This document shows, in pieces, positions 1 to 11,211 of a DNA stretch of 64,000 bases. The number at the start of each line of letters is the position of its first letter. Position 1 is the first letter of the stretch. Under the pieces are notes generated by a model, which did not search any database, was not told where the DNA came from, and saw only the letters and a list, made by a program, of their open reading frames with translations. A program made the translations under genes and the position numbers. Origin of the DNA: Acinetobacter cumulans. Lineage in GTDB: Bacteria > Pseudomonadota > Gammaproteobacteria > Pseudomonadales > Moraxellaceae. The stretch spans positions 3,038,001-3,102,000 of the forward strand of contig NZ_CP035934.2 of the NCBI RefSeq assembly GCF_003024525.3, written 5' to 3'.

Positions 1-101
1 TTCTTTCGATCTACAAAAGTTTGGCTTTTGTTAAAATCGTTCATGTGTTTTGCCACAAAGTTGCGAACTTCAACTTCAGGCAGGACTTTTTTCTTTGCCA
101 T
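1..101 (-). CDS. Small basic protein, 5' part only
   Basis: The first 33 codons of a leftward gene are visible, starting at the ATG at 101-99 and running off the window edge. A good AAGGTG ribosome binding site lies about six bases upstream. The peptide starts MAKKKVLPEVEVRNF and is rich in lysine, with an FNKSQTFVDRK stretch. It resembles a family of very short, lysine-rich conserved gammaproteobacterial proteins of unknown function (DUF7230-like), but that match is from memory only. No function is proposed. Confidence 0.55.
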   Translation of the reverse strand, partial: MAKKKVLPEVEVRNFVAKHMNDFNKSQTFVDRK

Positions 102-194
102 TTGCATTCACCTTTTTGCCTATGTAGCACCCTCGTGCTGTAGTGCATATATTGGGCAATTTTTGGCAAATTTCAAGCCTTATTTTAAATGCCT

Positions 195-848
195 TTAAAA
201 TAAGCTCGCATAGACTGGCGCCATTACATTCAGTTCTTTATACAACAGACTGACCGCCAAAAAGCCCATTACACAGGCCAAGCTACGTACCAGCATTTTC
301 TGTACATGTAGCGGTTTGAGCACTTTCTTTAAACTGAGCGAACAGAAAATATAAAGCCCGCCAATGAATGCCAAAGTCAGCAAAGTCACAGACATCAGCA
401 TCGGGCTTTTTTCCTGCAAAGACACCGAACCAAAAATTGCTGGTACCAAAGCCAAATAAAAAGAAATGGTTTTCGGATTACTCAAGGTAATCAGCAAACC
501 ATCTTTATAGGCCGAAAAGGTTTTACCCAAATTCATTTCATTTGAGCTTGCCAATAAATCGCCTTTAAAAGTCCAAAACTGGTAAGCCAAATACAGCAAA
601 TAACAGCTTGAAAAAATAATTAAATAAAATGAAAAATTCGGGCTGAGCTGATTGATATAACTTAATAAAAAAATCGATGCTGATAGATAAAGCATATCTG
701 CTGTCATCAGGCCCAAGAGCATGACCATCCCAGCTTGATAACCTTGCGATAAGGTTTTAAACATGAGACCTGTCATACCCGGCCCTGGCAATAAAGCAGC
801 CAAAAATAAAGTAAAAATATAAGTCGAAAGCTGTGTGAAATGTTCCAT
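195..848 (-). CDS. LysE/RhtB-family amino acid exporter
   Basis: A 217-residue inner-membrane protein with about six hydrophobic segments. The N-terminal stretch around residues 15-30 carries the LLPGPGM signature of the LysE/RhtB superfamily, and the length is usual for it. Such proteins export amino acids or derivatives by proton exchange; the substrate cannot be read from sequence. It is divergent from an Lrp-type regulator at 986, a common pairing in which the regulator senses an amino acid and controls the exporter. That regulatory link is inference. Confidence 0.88.
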   Translation of the reverse strand: MEHFTQLSTYIFTLFLAALLPGPGMTGLMFKTLSQGYQAGMVMLLGLMTADMLYLSASIFLLSYINQLSPNFSFYLIIFSSCYLLYLAYQFWTFKGDLLASSNEMNLGKTFSAYKDGLLITLSNPKTISFYLALVPAIFGSVSLQEKSPMLMSVTLLTLAFIGGLYIFCSLSLKKVLKPLHVQKMLVRSLACVMGFLAVSLLYKELNVMAPVYASLF

Positions 849-985
849 TTTGCAAAGGTATGATGAGCAATGAATGGCACTATTTTTGAATAATTTTATG
901 GGTAAAACTGATCTATTTATTTTATAAAAAGCACATAAAAGGGTATAAATAACCTATAAATTTATTTTTAAGGTAATTTATACCA

Positions 986-1459
986 ATGAGCCTTTTAGAC
1001 AAGACAGATGCCAAAATTTTAAAAATCCTGCAAGAAGATTCCCGTACCACCAATGCGGAACTAGCCGAACAGATTGGTATGTCGACTTCACCCTGCTGGC
1101 GTCGGGTCAAACAGCTTGAGGACACGCAAGTGATTAAAGGCTATGGCGTCTTATTAGACCGTAAAAAAATTGGTCAAGGCGTGATGGTGTTTATCCGCGT
1201 GTCGATTGATAGCCATAGCGAAAAAGAAGCCAAAAAATTTGAAGAACGTGTGACTGAGCTGGAGCATGTGGTCGCGTGTTATAGCGTGGGCGGTGATGCA
1301 GATTTCTTGCTGCAAGTCGTATCACCGGATTTAGACACTTATGCTGAGTTTTCGATGTCGACGATCCGCCGCTTACCCGGCATTAAAGAAATGCAGAGTA
1401 TTTTTGTGCTGAAAGAAATTAAGCCTTTCTTGGGCTATCCGATTCACAGTCAGAAATAA
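986..1459 (+). CDS. Lrp/AsnC-family transcriptional regulator
   Basis: A protein of 157 residues, the usual length for the family. Residues 3-60 form an AsnC-type winged helix-turn-helix (LDKTDAKILKILQ, then a recognition helix near MSTSPCWRRVKQLE). Residues 70-150 form the RAM ligand-binding domain, with the VGGDADFLLQV core. AAGGTA precedes the ATG. It shares the 849-985 intergenic region with the divergent LysE exporter, which is its likely target. The effector amino acid is unknown. Confidence 0.93.
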   Translation: MSLLDKTDAKILKILQEDSRTTNAELAEQIGMSTSPCWRRVKQLEDTQVIKGYGVLLDRKKIGQGVMVFIRVSIDSHSEKEAKKFEERVTELEHVVACYSVGGDADFLLQVVSPDLDTYAEFSMSTIRRLPGIKEMQSIFVLKEIKPFLGYPIHSQK

Positions 1460-1485
1460 AATACTGACTGAAGCCCTCTCCCTAA

Positions 1486-1506
1486 CCCTCTCCCAAAGGG
1501 AGAGGG
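1486..1506. terminator. Perfect hairpin between convergent genes
   Basis: A 9-bp perfect stem (CCCTCTCCC/GGGAGAGGG) with an AAA loop lies between the convergent lrp-like and acyl-CoA dehydrogenase genes. A second partial copy of the C-rich arm precedes it at 1474-1482. There is no T run, so it may be a REP-like dispersed palindrome acting as a stop signal rather than a classical terminator. Confidence 0.5.
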
Positions 1507-1519
1507 AATTCCAAAGTAT

Positions 1520-3181
1520 TTAGCTTGCAAAAGCCCGTTCCAACAAACGCTCTACATCGACCATTTTGGCATCCAGCATCCCCACCACTTGCCCATGTTT
1601 CTCACTATAACGGCTTTGAATAAAGCCATCTGCCACAAAGTCTGGTGCATAGCGTTTGAGTAATACCGCTTGTGCCAAGACCGTTAAACGGCTGACCAAA
1701 CTGCGCCCCATAAATTGTAAATCTTCAGGCGATTGATGGAACAATCTGAATAATTCCTGCAATTCTGTTTGCAAAGTTTCATCGGTACCTGCTGTACTGG
1801 CTAAATCTTTAAACAGTACTCCAATGGATTCAGGATCACGTCCAATGGCACGCAGTACATCCAAACACATGACATTGCCTGAACCTTCCCAAATGGTATT
1901 TACAGGCGCTTCTTTAAAGATGCGTGCCATGATGCCGTTGTCGACATAGCCATTGCCGCCAAAGACTTCCATCATCTCACCGGTCAGTTCCACCGCACGC
2001 TTACAAATCCAAAACTTGGCTGCTGGGGTCATGATGCGTTTCCACGCCACAGACAAGGCATCATCCGATTCGTAGCACTGCGCCAAATGGAAACTGAGCT
2101 GCGTCGCTGCTTCACTTTCTAAAGCCAAATCTGCCAAGACTGCACGCATGAGCGGTTGTTCAATCAGATGTTTACCAAAAGCCTGACGCTGACGGGTATA
2201 GGCAATGCATTGCACCAAAGCTTGACGAAGCATGGCGCTCGAACCGACCGAACAAGTCAGACGGGTGTAATTCGCCATTTCAATAATGGTTGGAATGCCG
2301 CGCCCTGCCTCACCAATCATAATGCCCCATGCATTTTTGAATTCGACTTCCGAGCTTGAATTCGAGCGGTTACCTACTTTTTCTTTCAGGCGCTGTACTT
2401 GAATATTATTCTTGGTGCCATCTTCCAGCCAGCGCGGTACAAAGAAACAGGCCAAGCCATCTTGTTCGGTTTTTGCCACCACCAAATGCGCATCACACAT
2501 CGGCGCAGAGAAAAACCATTTATGCCCCGTGAGTAAATAAGCCTTGCCTCGTCCTGTTTCTGCCACAGGCACAGCGATGGTTTCATTGGCGCGTACATCC
2601 GAACCGCCCTGCTTTTCGGTCATGCCCATACCGAGCCCAATCGACTTTTTCTGTGCAATCGGCACATCACGTTCATCGTATTCAGTCGATAATAGTTTCT
2701 CGCCAATTTTCGCCCACAGTTCAGGCTCACGTTGAATGAGCGGAATACTGCCGAGCGTCATGGAGTTTGGGCATAAGTTACCGCATTCGACCTGACCTGC
2801 AAGATAAAAACGTGCTGCCCATTCCACCCATTTAGTCTTAGAATTTGGCTGATTAAAAGGATGTGCATGGGTATCAAACCGGCGGTTGAGTCCCATCCAT
2901 TTATGCCATGAGGGATGAAACTCGATAAAGTCAGTACGGCGTCCACGGGCATCGAAGGCATGTAAAATAGGCGTGTGTTTATTGGCTAAAGCCCCATGCT
3001 GAAAGTATTCGCTCGAACCTGCGACTTTGCCCATTTCGCATAAAGTCGGCTGATCATGGCTGCCGTAGCGTTTTAAGATTTCGTGTAAAACCGTATCGCT
3101 TGAAAATAGATTGTAGTTGTCCAGTTCATCAAATTGGTTGCTGATTTGATGTGTCATCCATGTCTGTTCTAATGTATTCAT
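1520..3181 (-). CDS. AidB-like acyl-CoA dehydrogenase
   Basis: A flavoprotein of 553 residues, longer than ordinary acyl-CoA dehydrogenases (about 380) and close to AidB (about 540). The family signature MTEKQGGSDV is at residues 187-196 in the FAD-binding beta domain. The C-terminal half has the helical ACAD domain with an EVFGGNGYVDNG stretch. AidB proteins are linked to protection from alkylating agents and bind DNA; other members oxidise branched acyl-CoAs. No active-site assignment was made. A TetR regulator is divergent from it across about 90 bases and probably controls it. Confidence 0.85.
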   Translation of the reverse strand: MNTLEQTWMTHQISNQFDELDNYNLFSSDTVLHEILKRYGSHDQPTLCEMGKVAGSSEYFQHGALANKHTPILHAFDARGRRTDFIEFHPSWHKWMGLNRRFDTHAHPFNQPNSKTKWVEWAARFYLAGQVECGNLCPNSMTLGSIPLIQREPELWAKIGEKLLSTEYDERDVPIAQKKSIGLGMGMTEKQGGSDVRANETIAVPVAETGRGKAYLLTGHKWFFSAPMCDAHLVVAKTEQDGLACFFVPRWLEDGTKNNIQVQRLKEKVGNRSNSSSEVEFKNAWGIMIGEAGRGIPTIIEMANYTRLTCSVGSSAMLRQALVQCIAYTRQRQAFGKHLIEQPLMRAVLADLALESEAATQLSFHLAQCYESDDALSVAWKRIMTPAAKFWICKRAVELTGEMMEVFGGNGYVDNGIMARIFKEAPVNTIWEGSGNVMCLDVLRAIGRDPESIGVLFKDLASTAGTDETLQTELQELFRLFHQSPEDLQFMGRSLVSRLTVLAQAVLLKRYAPDFVADGFIQSRYSEKHGQVVGMLDAKMVDVERLLERAFAS

Positions 3182-3272
3182 CGTCTATATTTTCCGCTTG
3201 TTCTTGTTGGCTTTTCATTTCAGTATAGAGAAAATTTAAAGCCTAGGCGTTCGGTTTTCAGCGCTTAAAAAT

Positions 3273-3881
3273 ATGAAGCATTCAGCCATTCAAATACGGC
3301 GTAAGCCACGTCAATCACGGGCCAAACTGACCCAAGAAGCCCTACAGGACAGTTTTGTTCGGCTTTTGCATGAGCGCCCTGCCAGTCAAATTACCATTCG
3401 GGAGATTACCGACCTTGCAGGCGTGGGCTTGGGAACTTTTTATGAGTATTTTTCTAAGAAGGAAGATTTGATTGCGCTGACCATTCATTTGCATGTGAAA
3501 CACAATGCGGAAAGCTTAAAAAGTTATGCACAAAGCTTGATCAAGTTATCCACAGATTTGGATGTTCAGGCGTATTTGGAGCAAATTATTCACTTTCAAA
3601 TTGAGCAAATTCAAGCACAGCAATTTTTATGGTCACAGGTGTTTTTGTTGGAACGGCAAATTTCAGATATTGAAAGTTACCGTAAGAGTTATGCCATGAT
3701 GGTGCACATGTGGCAGAGCATTCTTGAACCGTTTATTCAGAATGATGAACAACTCAATAAGTCGATGGCTTTAAATATGCAACGAGTGTGTTATGGCTTT
3801 GTGTCGCAGACTTTATTGATTGAGCCTGAGTTTTGGGAGTGGCAACAGCTTGAAAAGGATATATTAAAATCAATTAAATAA
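3273..3881 (+). CDS. TetR-family transcriptional regulator
   Basis: A protein of 202 residues. The N-terminal domain at about residues 12-60 is a TetR helix-turn-helix (RAKLTQEALQ, then ITDLAGVGLGTFYEYFSKKEDL). The rest is a helical ligand-binding and dimerisation domain with no identifiable ligand. The gene is divergent from the AidB-like dehydrogenase, so local repression of that gene is likely. The ATG at 3273 is used because the HTH begins soon after it. Confidence 0.9.
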   Translation: MKHSAIQIRRKPRQSRAKLTQEALQDSFVRLLHERPASQITIREITDLAGVGLGTFYEYFSKKEDLIALTIHLHVKHNAESLKSYAQSLIKLSTDLDVQAYLEQIIHFQIEQIQAQQFLWSQVFLLERQISDIESYRKSYAMMVHMWQSILEPFIQNDEQLNKSMALNMQRVCYGFVSQTLLIEPEFWEWQQLEKDILKSIK

Positions 3882-4103
3882 ACTAGAAAATTAAATTAAT
3901 AAAAAATTCAAAAGCTTAAACAACAATCATATTTACAATAACTTAAAACAAACAAATCTAAATAATTTGCCATAAAACCTAAATCTACAATGTGAAAAAA
4001 TACTAATCTTTTCGCGTTTTACATACCTTTCATCACACTCTAAATATGTTCGTGTTTAAAAGGTTGAATACTCTCTTAATGCATACTTTGGACCCCCCCT
4101 ATT

Positions 4104-5105
4104 ATAAATAAGTTCATCTATTCACTTTTATTACCAACGACATTATTGATTAGCGCATGTGGAGGTGGCGGTGGCAGCTCAAATGACACCAATATAGAAT
4201 CACCGACAACACCAACGCAACCGCCCGTAACTACGCAAAATATTCTAAGCTTTCCCATCACTCAATTTAAAATAAATAAAGTGGATATTGGCACACAAGC
4301 AGATATTTTTTCGATTCAACAAAATAATCAATCACTGTTGAATACTCTTATTTCAGAAGAGTCCAAAACATTGTATCAACAAAATACCAATTACAATCCT
4401 AACTGGCTTGGATGGCAAGAATTCATTCTTACTAAGAATAAACTCTACTATTCTGCAAATAGTCAGCACCCTCTTTACGTGATTAAAAATGCAGATTCAG
4501 TCCTAGAGCTAGCCTATGATGTGGATGGTAAAGGCTTAAAATCTACGATTAAGTTTAAGAATATTTCGATTGCTAACGAAACTGTAAATTCAAAAAAGAT
4601 CACAACAGACTTGTTTAATAACTATATTCATTCAGATCTGAATGATGCTAACTTTATTAAACTCAGCAATGCAATTAATGCTTTATCTTTCAAATTTGAT
4701 CAAGATGCTGTCTGCCATCAATACTTATCTAAACAATTCAATCAAGCCAATATTATTTTTTCTGAAAGCCAAGGAAATGACAAAAAAACTTTAGAAGATT
4801 GGAAGGCTGAACAAGCAGCTCTCAAAAATACAATAGTTGAAGCAACGTGGGCAAACCATAAAGTTGCTTATGTGGTAAGTAGTCCAGATCAAAACTTTTA
4901 TATTGGGCTAGGCTACCGTCAAAATGCTGCGATTGAAAAAGATGGCAAATTGTATGAAGGACTTTATGATGATGCGCGTGTTTATGATTATCGTGAAGAA
5001 TATGATAGTTCAGTACAGTTTTCCGCGGGCATTTGTCAGGCCTTCAATTCATCTGCTGCTGCAACCTTATATCAAGCAATATTAACACTACCTAAACAGT
5101 CATAA
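4104..5105 (+). pseudogene. Lipoprotein gene lacking a usable start codon
   Basis: An open frame of about 330 codons gives a signal peptide with lipobox (NKFIYSLLLPTTLLISAC), then a GGGGGSS linker and a soluble C-terminal part without a recognised domain. The natural beginning would be an initiator just before NKF, but that codon is ATA at 4104-4106; the first standard alternative is TTG at 4146, which would destroy the signal peptide. An ATG at 4079 is in another frame and would join this frame if the C7 run at 4092-4098 were one base shorter. The gene may be decayed, phase-variable or affected by a sequence error. Confidence 0.55.
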
Positions 5106-5126
5106 TTGTTGTTGATACAACAAGAA

Positions 5127-5152
5127 AAAAACCGCCCTTTCAGGCGGTTTTT
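5127..5152. terminator. Bidirectional terminator between lipoprotein gene and katG
   Basis: A 10-bp stem (AAAAACCGCC/GGCGGTTTTT) around a short loop, with A and T runs on both sides. It can serve the rightward lipoprotein gene and the leftward katG. Confidence 0.85.
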
Positions 5153-5168
5153 TACATTTCAGTGAAAA

Positions 5169-7707
<2,539 letters not shown>

Positions 7708-8148
7708 ATGCAATACAATATTGAAAAGATTATCCAGCAACATAACATTATTTTATTCGATGCAATTTGCGTACTTTGTAATGGCTGGGCCAAGTTTTTA
7801 ATTCAAAATGATACGCAGCAAAAATTTAAATTGGCTTCTGTCCAATCGCCTCTTGGGGAAGCGATTTTAAAATATTATGCAATGTCGACAGTGGATTACA
7901 CCACGATGGTGGTTATTTTCAATGGACAACGCTATCTCGAATCTACAGCTTTGCTCAAAGTCATGCAGCACCTAGGCATGCCCTATTCGCTACTCAGTGC
8001 AGGCTATGTGGTTCCTCAATTCATCCGTGATTTTTTATATCGGCGTGTCGCACTGAATCGCTATCAATTGTTTGGTACAACCGACTATTGCATGTTGCCA
8101 TCCACAGACAACCAACAGCATTTTTTAGAATATGCCATCCATGACTAA
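7708..8148 (+). CDS. DCC-family (DUF393) thiol-disulfide oxidoreductase-like protein
   Basis: A protein of 146 residues from the ATG at 7708, which has an AAGGTG site seven bases upstream; longer frames start at weak codons without a site. The DCC signature FDAICVLCNGW lies near the N terminus and gives a CxxC pair in a thioredoxin-like fold. Substrates of the family are unknown. Its 3' end overlaps the next gene, a DoxX-like membrane protein, so the two are probably co-translated. Confidence 0.82.
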   Translation: MQYNIEKIIQQHNIILFDAICVLCNGWAKFLIQNDTQQKFKLASVQSPLGEAILKYYAMSTVDYTTMVVIFNGQRYLESTALLKVMQHLGMPYSLLSAGYVVPQFIRDFLYRRVALNRYQLFGTTDYCMLPSTDNQQHFLEYAIHD

Positions 8149-8545
8149 ACTACATCGACACATTCTGCTAGGCATTCATGCCACGCTAGCGACTTTATGG
8201 ATCTATCAGGGCTTGGTGCCTAAAATTTTAGTACAAGCTCCAGATGAATTACGTATTTGGGCACTGCAAGGCGTCACTGCAGATCATGCGGTCATACTCA
8301 TGCAAATGTCAGGTTGTGCTGAAATTATATTTGGGCTGTTGTTTTTTATCTTGAGAAAAAGTTTGTGCTTACATGCACTCAATTTACTGGCGATGCTACT
8401 TTTAAGCGGATTAATTGTATGGCTCGATCCAAGTTACTTTTTGCAGGCTTTTAATCCATTGGTGATGAACCTCGCAATGGCAACACTTTCGATGATTGCC
8501 ATTGCGCTCATTCAAGATGCGAAAAATACAGACTTAAACCGTTAA
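8141..8545 (+). CDS. DoxX-like membrane protein
   Basis: About 134 residues with four hydrophobic segments, matching the DoxX-like family of small inner-membrane proteins. The likely start is the ATG at 8141 (MTKLHRH); an ATG three codons upstream at 8132 is also in frame. It overlaps the end of the DCC-family gene. The pairing of a CxxC protein with a DoxX-like partner suggests a redox or quinone-linked role, but this is inference. Its last codons overlap the tail of the convergent gene at 8534. Confidence 0.75.
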   Translation: MTKLHRHILLGIHATLATLWIYQGLVPKILVQAPDELRIWALQGVTADHAVILMQMSGCAEIIFGLLFFILRKSLCLHALNLLAMLLLSGLIVWLDPSYFLQAFNPLVMNLAMATLSMIAIALIQDAKNTDLNR

Positions 8546-9589
8546 GCGTTTTCCTTCACGGATGCAAATAAACGGATTCATCAACTTAGACGATTTCTGA
8601 CGTGCTTTTTGTAAGTCCTCTTCTGGCTGCTCACGGCTCTCATCTGTGAGCTGGAAAGTACGGTAATGAATCGCCAAAGAACATTTGGCATGTAAGTCTT
8701 TATGCGCTTGAAATGCTTCATCAGGATTCATGTGCAAATAACGCATCAGCAAACGTGGCTCGTATGCACCAATTGGCAACAATGCTATCCGTGGCGCGCC
8801 ATATTTGGCAAAGATGTCTTTAAAATGTGGTGAATAGCCTGTGTCACCGGCAAAAAAGCAATGATCCTGTCCATTCAGCACAGAGAAACCGCCCCATAAT
8901 GCGCGGTTTTGATCACGCAAGCCTCGACCCGAACCATGCTGAGCTGGGGTATATACAAATTTTAAATCACCCAATAATGCCGACTGCCACCAATCCATTT
9001 CATAGACTTGGAAATGCTCTGGCAAATAATAACCATTGCCCAAACCTGTATAAATTGGCATGGCAAAGCGTTCATGTAACCAATTTAAACTGGCAATGTC
9101 CATGTGATCATAATGATTATGACTCAGTAAAACAGCATGAATTTCTGGCAGTTCTTCTAAAGCAATCCCAGCAGGACAAACCCGACGTGGTCCACTGCCC
9201 TGTTTCGGACCTGCATATTCAGCCCACACAGGGTCTGTCAACAAGTTATAAGGGCCAATTTGAATGAGCACGGTTGCATGCCCTACAAACCACACCTGCC
9301 AATCATCTAAGCGTGCATTTGGCCTATTTTGAGGTAAAGAGCGTGACGCTTGCTCAAAGGTCGCATATTCACGCTTACGATCGACCTTCCATGTTGAGCT
9401 ACGTCGCTTTAACATCCATTTAATAAAATTTGAGCGCTTATGTGCTTCAGGCGGACGCAAAGCATTTAAAAAATGCGTGCCATTAAAATGATTTGATGCA
9501 AGAAAATCAAATACAGGTTGCTGCCAAGTATGCGACAAACAACGCGCTGCAGGTAACTGGAAATTTTTATGTTCTAAATCTTGCTTCAT
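8534..9589 (-). CDS. Metallo-beta-lactamase-fold hydrolase (UlaG/NAPE-PLD-like)
   Basis: A soluble enzyme of 351 residues from the ATG at 9589. The metal-binding motif HNHYDH occurs mid-protein, followed by an FAGDTGYS stretch (third metal ligand) and a late AIHYRTF histidine. The arrangement and length fit the UlaG-like branch that includes N-acyl-phosphatidylethanolamine phospholipase D-type proteins. The substrate is not known. An in-frame TTG at 9673 would add 28 residues, but neither start has a strong ribosome site. The gene is convergent with the DoxX-like gene and overlaps it by 12 bases. Confidence 0.82.
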   Translation of the reverse strand: MKQDLEHKNFQLPAARCLSHTWQQPVFDFLASNHFNGTHFLNALRPPEAHKRSNFIKWMLKRRSSTWKVDRKREYATFEQASRSLPQNRPNARLDDWQVWFVGHATVLIQIGPYNLLTDPVWAEYAGPKQGSGPRRVCPAGIALEELPEIHAVLLSHNHYDHMDIASLNWLHERFAMPIYTGLGNGYYLPEHFQVYEMDWWQSALLGDLKFVYTPAQHGSGRGLRDQNRALWGGFSVLNGQDHCFFAGDTGYSPHFKDIFAKYGAPRIALLPIGAYEPRLLMRYLHMNPDEAFQAHKDLHAKCSLAIHYRTFQLTDESREQPEEDLQKARQKSSKLMNPFICIREGKRLTV

Positions 9590-9841
9590 GAATATTTCGA
9601 GTTCTTCAATGTTAAATATGCCAACTCTGACGAGTTCAACCTCTACAGTGACACCGAAAGTAGCGAATTTCAACCACCTACAGGACCTTTGTCTACGTTG
9701 AATCGATCAACTGCCATTGTACGCTAATAAAGAGTGCCATAATTTTATGTAAATTCTGTTGAATTTATGCGTCTAGACTTTGCAACATGATCAACTTTTA
9801 AGTTCTTTCAACAAGGACAAAGATCAAACACACATCGTAGG

Positions 9842-9857
9842 TGTTCCACATGGAACA
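9842..9857. promoter_or_regulatory. Palindrome, possible operator
   Basis: TGTTCCA-CA-TGGAACA is a perfect 7-bp inverted repeat with two spacer bases. It lies in the 339-base gap between the start of the metallo-beta-lactamase-fold gene and the end of the EamA gene, about 250 bases upstream of the former. The size and symmetry suit a dimeric repressor site. No regulator gene is adjacent. Confidence 0.35.
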
Positions 9858-9885
9858 TTTTTCACCCAAACATCAAAAGAGACAT

Positions 9886-9912
9886 AAAAAAAGGAAGTCT
9901 CAGACTCCCTTT
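9886..9912 (-). terminator. Terminator after EamA transporter
   Basis: On the minus strand, GGGAGTC-TGA-GACTTCC (one G-T pair) is followed by seven T, directly downstream of the EamA stop codon. Confidence 0.75.
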
Positions 9913-9928
9913 CCTTCACCACCGTATA

Positions 9929-10834
9929 TTATTTGGCAAAATACTGCTCGCGCCACTCTTTCCAAAAATACAGCACAATACCAAACATCACCACAGCAAT
10001 CCCCAGTACAGCATTAGCACTAATGTGTTCGCTATTTAATGTTGCGCCTAATACCAGTGCAATAATTGGCGTCATCACATTACTTAAAGACACGGTTGAA
10101 GCCGCTAGGCGTTTGATCAGCCAGAAGTAGCACAGCATTGCCACAATAGATGACAAAATCATGGTAAACAAGAAACCAATGATGGCATTACTACTTGGTA
10201 TTTCGGTTGGAAAATGCTGCCAAATAAATGGAATCAGCAGTAATGAACCCAGTGCAGATACCATAAGTGAACCTGTCGCCTGTGACATCGGCTTCAAAGG
10301 TGCATTAATTTGTTTCACCCAAAAAATCGAACTGATGTATGACACCATACTGATCAGCATCAATACCACGCCCCACGGATTGACCTTGCTGTTGGCAGAA
10401 TCTAAAAAGACAAAACTCAAGCCACCGACGGCAACCGCCATGCCCAGCCACTGCAACCACACCAGTTTATGCGTTTTTAAAATCACATGCCCAATCAGGC
10501 CTGCAATGAGCGGTGAGAAACCAAAAATCAGCGCCATCAAGCCAGAGGTCAAATAATTGGCAGCCAAATAAATAAACAGCTGCGCGCCAATCAAATTTAG
10601 ACTGCCTGCTACGTAACTCTGTAGCGATACTTTGTCAAAAGGCAGCGGATTACGCATGACCGCTAAAATAACCAAAGCAATGACACATGCGCCAAAGTAG
10701 CGGATGATCAGCACCCACATTGGATGCACTTCTGCCACACTCCATACAATTGCAAGCGGCGTCGCTGCCCAAATCAACACCAGCAAAGCATAAATACTTG
10801 CCGTGACCATCATGGGAGAGGAATTAGAGTTCAT
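9929..10834 (-). CDS. EamA/DMT-family transporter
   Basis: A protein of 301 residues with about ten hydrophobic segments in two repeated EamA halves, the usual design of drug/metabolite exporters such as YdcZ/RhaT relatives. The C-terminal cytoplasmic tail is basic. The substrate cannot be assigned. It lies downstream of the catabolic island in the same orientation but is separated from hcaD by a terminator and a repeat-rich gap, so it is probably a separate unit. Confidence 0.88.
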   Translation of the reverse strand: MNSNSSPMMVTASIYALLVLIWAATPLAIVWSVAEVHPMWVLIIRYFGACVIALVILAVMRNPLPFDKVSLQSYVAGSLNLIGAQLFIYLAANYLTSGLMALIFGFSPLIAGLIGHVILKTHKLVWLQWLGMAVAVGGLSFVFLDSANSKVNPWGVVLMLISMVSYISSIFWVKQINAPLKPMSQATGSLMVSALGSLLLIPFIWQHFPTEIPSSNAIIGFLFTMILSSIVAMLCYFWLIKRLAASTVSLSNVMTPIIALVLGATLNSEHISANAVLGIAVVMFGIVLYFWKEWREQYFAK

Positions 10835-10905
10835 AAATGGTTCTATCGCAATATAAATTCAGAAGCATTGCAGCACAGAAAATCCACCCAAAATCTATTC
10901 CGCGT

Positions 10906-10995
10906 GGTGGCATGGATGCCACCGATAAGCTGAGATATAGGGATATACCTTCAGCTTATCGAAAGATTTTTGTCACTTTTGATCTCTCAAAAGTG
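10906..10995. repeat. Three adjacent inverted repeats
   Basis: Three hairpins lie in a row: GGTGGCAT/ATGCCACC (10906-10923, 2-base loop), GATAAGCTGA/TCAGCTTATC (10924-10960, 17-base loop) and CACTTTTGA/TCAAAAGTG (10974-10995, 4-base loop). All arms match perfectly. They sit 70-160 bases upstream of the EamA start. Compactness and symmetry suggest a REP/MITE-like dispersed element rather than an operator. Confidence 0.6.
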
Positions 10996-11155
10996 AGGCT
11001 TCACCTGCGCGTGAGCAGTTACCCATGACACAAAATTTGAGGTTTTGATATTCTCATCATCATTGAAAAGTAAGACATACCTACGCAATGCCATTAAAAA
11101 TTAAAATGCAAATTGCGGTCATGCCTCAATCATCAAAAAATATAGCCATAAAAAA

Positions 11156-11181
11156 GCAGACCTAGGTTGCCCAAGGTCTGC
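11156..11181 (-). terminator. Terminator of the hca/mhpB operon
   Basis: On the minus strand, an 8-bp GCAGACCT/AGGTCTGC stem is followed by a T run, about 30 bases after the hcaD stop. Confidence 0.85.
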
Positions 11182-11211
11182 CCTTTTGTAAACTCATTAA
11201 TAACGCAAAGG

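Noticed and set aside
922..1125. 67-residue minus-strand frame over the Lrp gene start
   Set aside because: It is a shadow of the Lrp coding region with no family likeness.
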